A stretch of DNA of 64,000 nucleotides from Actinomadura viridilutea (GTDB lineage: Bacteria > Actinomycetota > Actinomycetes > Streptosporangiales > Streptosporangiaceae): assembly GCA_003001795.1 (NCBI GenBank), contig PVNI01000001.1, forward strand, positions 682,001 to 746,000. Reading direction: 5' to 3'. The stretch's first letter is position 1, and each line of letters begins with the position of its first letter. Shown piece by piece: positions 1-8,159 of the stretch. The notes under the pieces are model-generated. The model was not told the DNA's origin and made no database searches. It worked only from the letters and a program-made list of their open reading frames with translations. The translations under genes were made by a program, and so were the position numbers.

Positions 1-1133
1 TGGAAGTCGGGTTTCGGGTGCATGAGGAAATCGTGGTGGGAGATGTTCCACGCGTACGCGCCGGCCATGGCGAATGCCACCACGTCCCCTGGCTCCAATG
101 GCGGGACGGGCACGTCTCGCGCGAAAACGTCCTTCGGCGTGCACAGCTGGCCCACCAGCGTCGCCCGCTGCGTCGGGTCCGCGGCGGCCCCGGTGGCGGA
201 CAGCGCGACGAACGGCTGGTCGTGGCCCTTGGTGACGGGTGTCCGCAGGTGATGCGTGCCGCCGCGCAGGACGACGTACGTATCGCCTCTCGTGTTCTTC
301 ACGTCCAGCACGTCGGTGACGTACCAGCCGTGGTAGGCGGTGACGGCGCGGCCCGGTTCGATGCGCAGCCGGACACCGGGCGGAGTCAAGGACGCCAGGC
401 CCTCGGCATAGGAGCGCCAGTCGAAGAGCGTGTCGGGGGCGGTGTAGTCCACGGCCATGCCGCCTCCGACGTTGACCTCGGGTTCGGTGATACCGCATCT
501 GTCGCGCAGCCAGGGGAGCGCCCAGTCCAGGATGCGTGACGCCAGATCGAGCATGGCGGGGGCGTGCAGCCCGGAGGCCAGATGCGCGTGGATTCCGTGC
601 AGCCGCAGCCAGGGCCGCTCGGAGACCAGTTTGGCGCACGTCTCCAAGGCGTCCTCGTCCATGCCGAAGGGCCCGCTCATCGATAGGGCGGCGCCGGACG
701 TCGCGAACGGCAGGTTGGCGCGCAGCAGGATGCCGGCCGGCCGGTCCAAGGCGGCGATGCGGTGCAGTTCGTGAGGGCTCTCCACGTGGATGCGGTCGAC
801 GTTCAGGTCGAGCGCCAAGCGCAGCTCCTGGTCCGTCTTGCCGGGGCCGCCGAACGCCAGCCGCGCGTGCGGCAGCGTCCGCCGCACGTGGACGAGCTCG
901 CCCCCCGACGAGATCTCGATGCCGTCCACGAACGGGTCCAGGACGCGCAGGATGGGCGCGTCCGCGTTGGCCTTGGCCGCGTAGTAGAGCTCCGGCCCTC
1001 CGGCCGCCGACGGCGCTCTCAGGGCGTTCCGGATGGCTTCGGCGTGCGCGCGCAGCCCGGGCAGGTCGTAGACGTAGGCGGGAAGGCGACCGAGACGGCG
1101 GACGTACGACAGCACGTGCGGCGGCATCTTCAT
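1..1133 (-). CDS. PLP-dependent fold-III decarboxylase of a siderophore cluster (3' end off window)
   Basis: Alanine-racemase-fold, PLP-dependent decarboxylase related to ornithine/diaminopimelate decarboxylases; in NIS siderophore clusters such enzymes (PvsE, SbnH) make the amine building block. The ATG at 1133 follows GAAAGGACC at good spacing. The N-terminal region contains YYAAKANAD, whose lysine is the expected PLP Schiff-base residue, followed by EISSGGEL, typical of the family. About 377 codons are present and the stop lies left of the window, so only a short C-terminus is missing. It is the last visible gene of the leftward siderophore operon. The exact substrate (2,3-diaminopropionate adduct, citryl-serine or another acid) cannot be read from sequence. 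Confidence 0.85.
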   Translation of the reverse strand, partial: MKMPPHVLSYVRRLGRLPAYVYDLPGLRAHAEAIRNALRAPSAAGGPELYYAAKANADAPILRVLDPFVDGIEISSGGELVHVRRTLPHARLAFGGPGKTDQELRLALDLNVDRIHVESPHELHRIAALDRPAGILLRANLPFATSGAALSMSGPFGMDEDALETCAKLVSERPWLRLHGIHAHLASGLHAPAMLDLASRILDWALPWLRDRCGITEPEVNVGGGMAVDYTAPDTLFDWRSYAEGLASLTPPGVRLRIEPGRAVTAYHGWYVTDVLDVKNTRGDTYVVLRGGTHHLRTPVTKGHDQPFVALSATGAAADPTQRATLVGQLCTPKDVFARDVPVPPLEPGDVVAFAMAGAYAWNISHHDFLMHPKPDF

Positions 1134-1153
1134 CCGGCGGTCCTTTCGAGCTT

Positions 1154-1195
1154 CCATGAGCGGGATGTCAGCACGTCTGGCCATCCCGCTCATGG
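1154..1195 (-). other. Intercistronic stem-loop in the siderophore operon
   Basis: A perfect 14-bp inverted repeat (1154-1167 and 1182-1195) with a 14-nt loop lies between the second NIS synthetase and the decarboxylase. It overlaps the synthetase stop codon at 1190-1192. No T-tract follows on the minus strand, so an mRNA-processing or stability hairpin, or a weak attenuator that lowers decarboxylase expression, is more likely than a full terminator. Confidence 0.6.
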
Positions 1196-2854
1196 CCCGA
1201 GAGGCGCCGGTGGGGCCAGGGGGTTGGGGGCCGTTACGTATCCGGCGCCTCGATCAGCGATACGCGCCCAGCGGGCCCGCAGGTTCGCCTTGGCGGGGAG
1301 CGGGACGCCCGCGAGCAGCGCTCTCAGCTCGGGCCGGTGCGCGATGTCGAGGGCGGACAGGACCGCGCGTGCGGTCGTCCACAGCTCGGCGTCCAGGTCG
1401 GGATGCAGGTCGGCGACGGCGGCGGCCGTCTCGGCCAGGTGGTTGACGAAGAGGCAGTAGACGACGCGGTTCCAGCCGCGTCCGGGGTCGTAGATGAGGG
1501 ATTGGCGGACGCGCGGCGGCAGATCCGCCAGTTCGTCGGCGAGGGCCCGTCCCGCCACCAGCTTGGTGCCCTCCAGGTCGCGGAACACCGCGCGCAGGGG
1601 CATGCCGTCGTCGTCGACGGCGATGAGCACGTTCTGCAGGTGGGGTTCCAGGACGACGCCGTGTTCCACGTAGGCGTGCAGTACGGGAGGCGCCACCCGT
1701 TGCACGTAGGCCCGCCACCAGGCGAGGGCGCCGTCGGGGGTGGCCATCGCGGGGAGCCCGGGCAGCAGCGTTCCGTACGGGTCGGCCAGCGCCCCTGCCA
1801 GCAGCGGGGTGCCGGGCAGGTCGCGTATGCCCCGACGGAGGATGACGCCCAGCCCCTCGTAGAGGGCGCGGTCGGCCAGCGCCGCGGTGCGGTAGGCGGG
1901 CTCGGCGAGCAGGACGCAGTCGTCGAACCGGGCGCCGAGCGTCGTGAAGACGGGGCGGAGCAGGCGGTCCAGGACGACGGCGCCGGCCAGTTCGTACCAG
2001 GAGTTCTTGCGGACGCAGTTGGTGATGCGCACGTCCAGGCTGAATTTGCAGAACAGGTCGGCGTCCGGGACGTACACGGTGCGGACGGAGGACGTCGGTG
2101 CGGCCTCAGGCCCGCAGGGGCCGAGGTCGTGGACGAGGCCCTCGGAGAGGGCGCGGCGGAGCAGGGGGCGGTCGGCGAGCAGAGACAGCTGCCAAGGGTG
2201 CGCCGGGAGCGCCCGGTAACCGGGGGGAACAGCCGGGCCGAGGGCCTCGAGTGCGGAGAAGGCGTCCGTGTCTCCTTCTTCGGCGACGAGTTCCTGCCTG
2301 ACGGCGAGCCAGTGGGGCCGGAAGCGGGCGCGCGCCTCGGGGGCGTACGGGAGCCATTGCTCAGGCGCCCCCTGGCGGGCCTTGGGGGAGGGATGGAAGC
2401 GATGCCCCGCGATGAGGGATTGCTCGGACTCCACATACCGGTGGACGGCGGGTGAGGGGAGTGCACCGGAGGGGGAGTCGCCTCGCGCCCGCAGGATCGC
2501 GGTCAGGGCGGCGTGGCTGTCGGCGACCTGGGCGGCGAATTCGGGGTTGGCTTCACCGGTGGCGAGTTCCAGTTCACCGGCGACGAGGTCGCTGAGCCGG
2601 TCCCAGGGGGCGGCGAGCCATTCGTCGTCGCGCCGCTCCTCGTACGGGGGGACGAGGCGGTATGAGGGGCCGGCCGAGGGGCGCGCGAGGCGCGCGCGCA
2701 GGACGACCCCGACGCGGGGAAGCCGGACGACGAGATGCGCGTCGTCCTGCCACACCTGCTGCTCGGGTGCGCAGACCTCGCGCACCAGGCAGTTGAGCAG
2801 GGCGGTCGCCGTGACGTCGTCGGCGGTGAACGTCGTCGTTCGCGTCAAGAGCAC
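1190..2854 (-). CDS. IucA/IucC-family NIS siderophore synthetase (PvsD-like)
   Basis: ATP-dependent NRPS-independent siderophore synthetase joining a citrate-type carboxylate to an amine or alcohol in the cytoplasm. Family hallmarks are visible: HRFHPSPKARQG (the HPxxKxRxG substrate/ATP loop), PTSSVRTVYV, CKFSLDVRITNCVRKNSW, EPHLQN and VFRDLEGTKL, with a FhuF-like C-terminal half. The length is about 554 aa, near the usual 550-620. The start is uncertain: GTG at 2854 overlaps the end of the upstream synthetase gene by 10 bp, and TTG at 2848 is an alternative. The overlap suggests translational coupling within the operon. Confidence 0.88.
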   Translation of the reverse strand: MLLTRTTTFTADDVTATALLNCLVREVCAPEQQVWQDDAHLVVRLPRVGVVLRARLARPSAGPSYRLVPPYEERRDDEWLAAPWDRLSDLVAGELELATGEANPEFAAQVADSHAALTAILRARGDSPSGALPSPAVHRYVESEQSLIAGHRFHPSPKARQGAPEQWLPYAPEARARFRPHWLAVRQELVAEEGDTDAFSALEALGPAVPPGYRALPAHPWQLSLLADRPLLRRALSEGLVHDLGPCGPEAAPTSSVRTVYVPDADLFCKFSLDVRITNCVRKNSWYELAGAVVLDRLLRPVFTTLGARFDDCVLLAEPAYRTAALADRALYEGLGVILRRGIRDLPGTPLLAGALADPYGTLLPGLPAMATPDGALAWWRAYVQRVAPPVLHAYVEHGVVLEPHLQNVLIAVDDDGMPLRAVFRDLEGTKLVAGRALADELADLPPRVRQSLIYDPGRGWNRVVYCLFVNHLAETAAAVADLHPDLDAELWTTARAVLSALDIAHRPELRALLAGVPLPAKANLRARWARIADRGAGYVTAPNPLAPPAPLGP

Positions 2855-4452
2855 GGTTCGATGTCCCGGAGGTAGTTGGGCCCGGGCGGGCCGTAGTGCT
2901 TGTTGATATCGGCGGCCCCTGTACGGGCCTTGTCCACGAGCGTCCCCGCGGTGACCATCGCCTTGGTGGGCAGCCGGTCGGCGTCCAGCGTGCGGGAGCG
3001 CAGGAACGCGTCCTCCGGGCCCAGCGCGGCGTCCAAGCGGTCCCGGATCATCGCCAGGCCCGTCCGCAGCGGCAGCAGTCCCCGTTCGGCCAGTCCGAAG
3101 GCGAGGGCCGCGGCGCACAGGTGCAGGGTGATCGTGACGAAGACGCGCGCCAACGCCTCGGGGTCGCGCGTGGTCATCCGCGGGTCGGCGAACCCGGCGG
3201 CCGCGTCGGCGGCAGGGCCGAGGGCGCCCGCGAGCCGGTCGGGGTCGATGAGCGTCCCGTCGTTGTCCTTGAGCAGCAGGGACGGTGTCTCGTCGCCGGT
3301 GAGGACCAAGGACACGTTCTGCTGGTGCGCCTCCAGGGCGATGCCGTAGCGGAACAAGGTGACGTTCCAGCGCAGCAGCACGTCCAGGTAGGCGCCGAAC
3401 AACGCCGGTACGTCCCACTGCTCGATCACGTGCGTGCCGTCCGGGGCCTTGGCCAGAAGGGCCGCGACCGGCACGACGTGGGCGTGTGCCGTGACTTCTG
3501 GGAACCGGCGCACGAGGTAGCCGAGCATGGGGGAGTCGGCGTGCCCGAACGTCTGCTCGTCGGCGAGCAGGACGGGCATGCCGGGCTCGCGGTCCAGGAC
3601 GAGGCGCAGTATGCGTTCGACCAGTGCCCCGTCCGGCAGTGTCCTCGGCACGATGGTGCGTCGATTGCGCAGGCCCAGGGTGCTTGTCGGCAGCGGCATC
3701 TTCAGATGCGTGAGCGGGGCGACGGCAACCGTGCGCATCGACAGCGTGGGGACGACCTCTACCCGGGCATCGGGGGCGAGCATGACGTCATCGTGATTGA
3801 GGACGTGCCGCGCCGATAGGGGATGCACCGGGAAGAGTTCGTGCGTGGTCGCCATCGCCGGGGCCAAACCGACGTCTTCGGGGGAAGGCCACCATGCGGG
3901 CTTCACGCCCGTCGTCGTGACCTGTTCGCGTGGGACCGCCGCCCAGCGCAGCGGGAAGGACGGGGCGAATTCAGGGGCGTGGGCCCGTTGGTCCTGTTCG
4001 GTCAGGCCGGTGCGCGCCAAGCCGGTGGGATAGACAGGGTGGTCGTTGTATGCGGCGAGCGTGTCGTAATACGTGCCTGGGCCCCGGCGGCGCTCCCCGG
4101 GGATTCTGTCCAATCGGGCGAGCATTTCCGGGTGCACGCGCTTGTGCAGCCGCATAGTGGCGAGCGCGTCACGGCATTCGCGCTCGAACGACGCGATGTC
4201 GTCGCGGGGGTCCGCCACGTGGCGGGCCAGCCGGAGGACGTCGTCCAGTCCCAGGTCCTGCCCGGGTTCCACGGCGAAGTCGTACAGGAAGCGGTGGGGG
4301 CGCAGCCGTATGGGCGGCAAGTCCGGCGACGCCAGAGTGCGCTTGTCGGGGTCTACGAAACGGCGCAGGTTCCCGTAGTTCTCGCGCAGTAGCGCGTCCA
4401 GTACGCGGCATGCCAGTGCGCGCTCGCACGCGTCCGGATTCGGTGCGGTCAT
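2845..4452 (-). CDS. IucA/IucC-family NIS siderophore synthetase (PvsB-like)
   Basis: Second NIS synthetase of the operon, 535 aa. The ATG at 4452 overlaps the stop of the ATP-grasp gene as ATGA. Visible family features are ELFPVHPLSARHV, PTLSMRTVAVAPLTHLK, EAHQQN, LLLKDNDG and a C-terminal FhuF-type segment (KARTGAADINKHYGPPGPN). The first loop lacks the canonical HPxxKxRxG lysine seen in its partner, pointing to a different substrate subtype. Two non-identical synthetases plus an ATP-grasp ligase and a decarboxylase match the gene set of vibrioferrin synthesis (pvsA, B, D, E). The product need not be vibrioferrin itself. Confidence 0.88.
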   Translation of the reverse strand: MTAPNPDACERALACRVLDALLRENYGNLRRFVDPDKRTLASPDLPPIRLRPHRFLYDFAVEPGQDLGLDDVLRLARHVADPRDDIASFERECRDALATMRLHKRVHPEMLARLDRIPGERRRGPGTYYDTLAAYNDHPVYPTGLARTGLTEQDQRAHAPEFAPSFPLRWAAVPREQVTTTGVKPAWWPSPEDVGLAPAMATTHELFPVHPLSARHVLNHDDVMLAPDARVEVVPTLSMRTVAVAPLTHLKMPLPTSTLGLRNRRTIVPRTLPDGALVERILRLVLDREPGMPVLLADEQTFGHADSPMLGYLVRRFPEVTAHAHVVPVAALLAKAPDGTHVIEQWDVPALFGAYLDVLLRWNVTLFRYGIALEAHQQNVSLVLTGDETPSLLLKDNDGTLIDPDRLAGALGPAADAAAGFADPRMTTRDPEALARVFVTITLHLCAAALAFGLAERGLLPLRTGLAMIRDRLDAALGPEDAFLRSRTLDADRLPTKAMVTAGTLVDKARTGAADINKHYGPPGPNYLRDIEPCS

Positions 4453-5615
4453 GTGATGGTCCACGTGTGCGCTGCGCGGAAGCGGGCTATGGCGGCTTCG
4501 ACGTCGGCCCGGGCCGGTCCGATGGCGCGGATCGTGCCCAGGTAGTCGCGGTTGGTGCGGGTCAGTTCGAACGTCTCGCCCACGGACCGCTGCGGCAGGT
4601 AGGCCAGTCGTACCGGGCCGTCGGTCAGTTCGACGGCGCCGGGAGCCGCCGCCAGCGTGCCGCCCCGGTCGGCGATGACGACGTCCGCTACCGCATGGCC
4701 GCCCGCCGGCTTCTCGATGGGCGGCAGGGGCTCGCCCAGGTGCACCCGCAGGATCGTTTCGTGCAGGGGGACGCCCAGCAGGTCCGCCAACAGGAAGTCG
4801 CAGTGGTCGCCGATGAGCCGGTAATTCACCTCGATCAGCCGGGCGCGGCCCTCGTGCACGACGAACTCGGTGTGGCACATCCCGAAACCCACGCCCAGGG
4901 CGTCCAGTTGCGCGAGGACCTGGTCGGTCTCTGGAGGCGGCGGGGCCCACTCCAGGCGTTCCTCGATGAAGTGCGGGGGCGGCGACAGCCGTGTGCGGAA
5001 CGAGCCCAGCACCCGCGTTTCACGGCCGTCGCCGAGCGTCTCCAAGGTGTGCAGCCGTCCTGGCAGATATTCCTCGACCACCAAGGAGTCGGAGCGGCGC
5101 GCCCGGATCTGGGCGCGACGGGCCGCCAGCTCATCGGGGTCCTGCACCAAGAAGACGTCTTCGCTGGCCACGCCTTCCCGGGGTTTGAGCACGAGGGGGT
5201 AGGGGGCGTCGGCCGGGACGCGGTCGGCGTCCGCGGAGAAGACAGGGTCCAGATCGGCCAGGTGACGGCGCATGAGCGCCTTGTTCTTCGCCCGGGTGGC
5301 CGCGCGCCAGTCCTTGGCGGGAAGGTCGAAGTAGGCGGCGGCCAGGGCGGTGGGGGCCTGCAGGAAGTCGCTGTTGGAGAAGATCGCGCGCGGTTCCCCG
5401 TCCAGGGCGGCCACGCACGCGACGATGCTCCGATAGTCCGTGACGTCGCACTCCACGACCGGCACCGGGTGGGCGTACGCGTGCTGGGCGGGACGGTCGG
5501 TGAGCAGCACGACGTCCAGACCGCGGGCTTCCGCCAGGCGGACGGCCGCGGGCAGGAACCCGTGGGTGACCGAGTCGGTCGCCTTGCCGGCGACGAGGTA
5601 CAGCGAGGCGGCCAC
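4449..5615 (-). CDS. ATP-grasp ligase of siderophore biosynthesis (PvsA-like)
   Basis: ATP-grasp-fold carboxylate-amine ligase, 388 aa. The N-terminal half is a Rossmann-like pre-ATP-grasp domain (YLVAGKATDSVTHGFLPAA). The nucleotide-binding lysine region is YPLVLKPREGVASEDVFLV and the metal/ATP-binding C-terminal part is LIEVNYRLIGDHCDF. The GTG at 5615 follows GAAAGGGG. It is the first gene of the operon, directly behind the iron box, and the next gene starts inside its stop codon. By analogy with PvsA it would form an amide between an amino acid and a pathway carboxylate. The substrate is inferred from context only. Confidence 0.85.
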   Translation of the reverse strand: MAASLYLVAGKATDSVTHGFLPAAVRLAEARGLDVVLLTDRPAQHAYAHPVPVVECDVTDYRSIVACVAALDGEPRAIFSNSDFLQAPTALAAAYFDLPAKDWRAATRAKNKALMRRHLADLDPVFSADADRVPADAPYPLVLKPREGVASEDVFLVQDPDELAARRAQIRARRSDSLVVEEYLPGRLHTLETLGDGRETRVLGSFRTRLSPPPHFIEERLEWAPPPPETDQVLAQLDALGVGFGMCHTEFVVHEGRARLIEVNYRLIGDHCDFLLADLLGVPLHETILRVHLGEPLPPIEKPAGGHAVADVVIADRGGTLAAAPGAVELTDGPVRLAYLPQRSVGETFELTRTNRDYLGTIRAIGPARADVEAAIARFRAAHTWTIT

Positions 5616-5630
5616 GGCGCCCCTTTCAAG

Positions 5631-5649
5631 TGAGGTAAGCCTTGCCTAA
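5631..5649 (-). promoter_or_regulatory. Iron box (IdeR/DmdR-type operator)
   Basis: On the minus strand the 19-mer TTAGGCAAGGCTTACCTCA matches the actinobacterial iron-box consensus TTAGGTTAGGCTCACCTAA at 15 of 19 positions. It sits 16 bp upstream of the GTG of the ATP-grasp gene, where an Fe-loaded DtxR-family repressor would block transcription of the whole siderophore operon. Confidence 0.85.
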
Positions 5650-5721
5650 CTCGCCGCACACGATAGCGGCGAGGCCCCGCCCCGCGTGCGCGAAACGCCG
5701 TCACGGCGCCAAGATGAGCGC

Positions 5722-6330
5722 ATGGACCTCCTCGACCGGTGGACCGCTCTGGCCGGACCCGAGGCCCGGGTGCTCGGAGAGCGGCTGGTCGCCCGCTATT
5801 CGGAGGAGCACCGCCGCTACCACGACCGCGAGCACCTCGTCGCCGTCCTCGACATGGTCGACGAGCTGGCGCGGTTCGCCGCCGACCCCGACCTGGTCCG
5901 GCTCGCGGCCTGGTTCCACGACGCCGTCTACGATCCCGCCCGCGCCGACAACGAGAAGCGCAGCGCGCGCCTGGCCCGCTGCATGCTCGCCGACACCGAC
6001 CTGACGCCGGACGCCGTCGAGGAGGTGGCCCGTCTCGTCGAGCTGACCGAGTCGCACGCGCCCGACGAGGACGATCGCAACGGCCGGGTCCTGTGCGACG
6101 CGGACCTCGCCGTGCTGGGCTCCGACCCCGAGCGCTACGCCGCCTACGCCGCCGCCGTACGCGAGGAGTACTCCTTCGTCCCCGACGAGGTGTTCAAGGC
6201 GGGCCGCGCGCGGATTCTCAGAAGCCTGCTCGATCTGCCCGTCCTGTTCCACACCCCGACGGCGCGCGCCCGCTTCGAGGAGCGCGCCCGGAAGAACATC
6301 TCGACGGAGCTGACGCTGCTGGAAGGCTGA
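5722..6330 (+). CDS. HD-domain metal-dependent hydrolase
   Basis: Protein of 202 aa of the predicted metal-dependent HD-superfamily hydrolases. The motifs are RRYHDREHL near residue 34, the HD dyad in AAWFHDAVYD near residue 68, and VLCDADLAVLG near residue 117, which supplies the later Asp ligand. Substrates in this family are poorly defined; nucleotides or other phosphate esters are likely. The start is the ATG at 5722; no strong ribosome binding site is visible, and an in-frame upstream GTG would add 12 residues. It diverges from the siderophore operon and converges on the DUF4031 gene. Confidence 0.8.
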   Translation: MDLLDRWTALAGPEARVLGERLVARYSEEHRRYHDREHLVAVLDMVDELARFAADPDLVRLAAWFHDAVYDPARADNEKRSARLARCMLADTDLTPDAVEEVARLVELTESHAPDEDDRNGRVLCDADLAVLGSDPERYAAYAAAVREEYSFVPDEVFKAGRARILRSLLDLPVLFHTPTARARFEERARKNISTELTLLEG

Positions 6331-6370
6331 TCTGAACGACGGCCGGAACGCTTCGCCCGCGGGCGGAGCG

Positions 6371-6634
6371 TCAACGCCGGACCGTCTTGCGGCGGCGCAG
6401 CCCCGCGCGGGTGAGGCGCCGCAGCAGCTCCTGGCACCCCACGGGAGCGGCGCCCAGAGCGACGGCCGTCTCGTACAGTTCCGATGGCACGTCGTAGTGG
6501 TCGCGTTCGAACGCCCTGGGCGGCAGCCCCAATCGCGCCGCGAACGCGTGCAGCTCCTCATAGGAGACGTCGCTGACCATGTGGGACCACACCCGGCCCC
6601 GGGCAGGCCACAACGGCGGGTCGATGAGGATCAA
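6371..6634 (-). CDS. DUF4031 domain protein
   Basis: Small protein of 87 aa with the DUF4031 signature VWSHMVSD..YEELHAFAARLGLP followed by FERDHYDVP. The function is unknown; the family often sits beside HD-type hydrolases, as here. The start is a TTG at 6634 directly behind GGAGGTG, a strong ribosome binding site. The basic C-terminus (LRRRKTVRR) might bind nucleic acid, but that is speculation. Confidence 0.8.
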   Translation of the reverse strand: MILIDPPLWPARGRVWSHMVSDVSYEELHAFAARLGLPPRAFERDHYDVPSELYETAVALGAAPVGCQELLRRLTRAGLRRRKTVRR

Positions 6635-6721
6635 AACACCTCCACCATGTCCCGGCCCACGGATCCCCTACAGTGCCAGACGGAACAACGTGCAAGGGAG
6701 CCGTGCAAGGGGGCATGGTCG

Positions 6722-8104
6722 ATGGACGTAGCCGCATACATCCAGGACAACAAGGCCGAGTTCTTCGCCGACCTCAAAGAGTGGCTGGCGATCCCCTCCA
6801 TCTCGGGACACCCCGGGCACACGGAGGACGTGCGGCGTTCGGCGCACTGGCTGTCCGAGTATCTGCGCACCATGGGGTTCCCCACCGTGGAGGTGTGGGA
6901 GACGCGCGGCCTCCCCGCCGTCTTCGCCGAATGGCCCGCGGCCGATCCGGATGCCCCCGCCGTGGTCGTCTATGGCCACCACGACGTCCAACCGGTCGAG
7001 CCCTTGGACGAATGGGAGACCGACCCCTTCACCCCCGTGGAGAAGGGCGACCAGCTCATCGCCCGCGGCGCGTCCGACGACAAGGGGCAGGTGTTCTTCC
7101 ACACCCTGGGCCTGCGCGCGCTGCTGGCCGCGACGGGCGCCACCGCCCCGCCGGTGACGATCAAGCTGCTGGTGGAGGGCGAGGAGGAGTCGGGGTCGGT
7201 GCACTTCGCCGAGCTGCTCCGGGAGCACCGCGACCGGCTCGCCTGCGACGCCGTCGTCATCAGCGACACCACCATGTGGTCCGCCGACGTGCCGTCCATC
7301 TGCACGGGCATGCGCGGGCTCACCGAGGCGGAGGTCTCCCTGTACGGGCCCGACACCGACCTGCACTCCGGGTCGTTCGGCGGCGCCGTGCCCAACCCGC
7401 TGCACGCGCTGGCGGAGCTCCTGGCGGCGCTGCACGACGACGACGGGCGCGTCACCCTGCCCGGCTTCTACGACGACGTCGTCCCGATCACCGACGAGGA
7501 GCGCGAGCTGTTCGCCCGGCTGCCGTTCGACGAGGACGCCTGGCTGCGCACCGCCGGGAACAGCCGCGCCGCGTACGGGGAGAAGGGCTACACCACTCTG
7601 GAGCGCGTGTGGGCGCGCCCGACGGCCGAGGTCAACGGCATGTGGGGCGGCCACACAGGCCCGGGGGGCAAGACCATCATCCCCCGCGAGGCGCACGCCA
7701 AGATCTCGTTCCGCCTGGTCGCGAACCAGGAGCCGCGGAAGGTGCAGGAGGCGTTCCGCGCCTGGGTGGCCGACAACACCCCGCCCGGCATCCGCGCCGA
7801 GGTCAAAATCCCCGGCGGGGGCGTGCGGCCCTGCTTCTCGCCGATCGACTCCCCGGGAGTGCAGGCGGCCCGCCGCGCCATGGAGCGGGCCTTCGGCAAG
7901 CCGGTCCTGTTCACCCGTGAAGGAGGCAGCGGTCCCGAGGCGGACCTGGCCGACATCCTGGAGGCGCCGCTGGTCTTCCTCGCGGTGGGCCTGGACGACG
8001 ACAGGATCCACGCCCCGAACGAGAAGGTGGAGATGCCGCTGCTGCTCAAGGGCGCGGAGGCGTCCGCCTACCTGTGGGAAGAGCTGGCCACCGCTTTGCG
8101 TTAG
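6722..8104 (+). CDS. M20-family dipeptidase (ArgE/DapE/CPG2 clan)
   Basis: Cytoplasmic zinc dipeptidase of 460 aa. The co-catalytic metal motifs are intact: YGHHDVQP (first His), GASDDKGQ (bridging Asp), EGEEESGS (catalytic Glu and ligand Glu), and HAPNE near the C-terminus (last His). The lid/dimerisation domain lies between roughly residues 190 and 300. The ATG at 6722 is preceded by AAGGGGG with 7-nt spacing; earlier in-frame codons lack such a site. It probably cleaves dipeptides. A NudC gene follows in the same direction after 55 bp. Confidence 0.9.
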   Translation: MDVAAYIQDNKAEFFADLKEWLAIPSISGHPGHTEDVRRSAHWLSEYLRTMGFPTVEVWETRGLPAVFAEWPAADPDAPAVVVYGHHDVQPVEPLDEWETDPFTPVEKGDQLIARGASDDKGQVFFHTLGLRALLAATGATAPPVTIKLLVEGEEESGSVHFAELLREHRDRLACDAVVISDTTMWSADVPSICTGMRGLTEAEVSLYGPDTDLHSGSFGGAVPNPLHALAELLAALHDDDGRVTLPGFYDDVVPITDEERELFARLPFDEDAWLRTAGNSRAAYGEKGYTTLERVWARPTAEVNGMWGGHTGPGGKTIIPREAHAKISFRLVANQEPRKVQEAFRAWVADNTPPGIRAEVKIPGGGVRPCFSPIDSPGVQAARRAMERAFGKPVLFTREGGSGPEADLADILEAPLVFLAVGLDDDRIHAPNEKVEMPLLLKGAEASAYLWEELATALR

Positions 8105-8159
8105 CGCCGCTGTGGCGTCCAAGCCCCGCACCGCCTCGTCCGCCGCTGGAGGGACCTCG

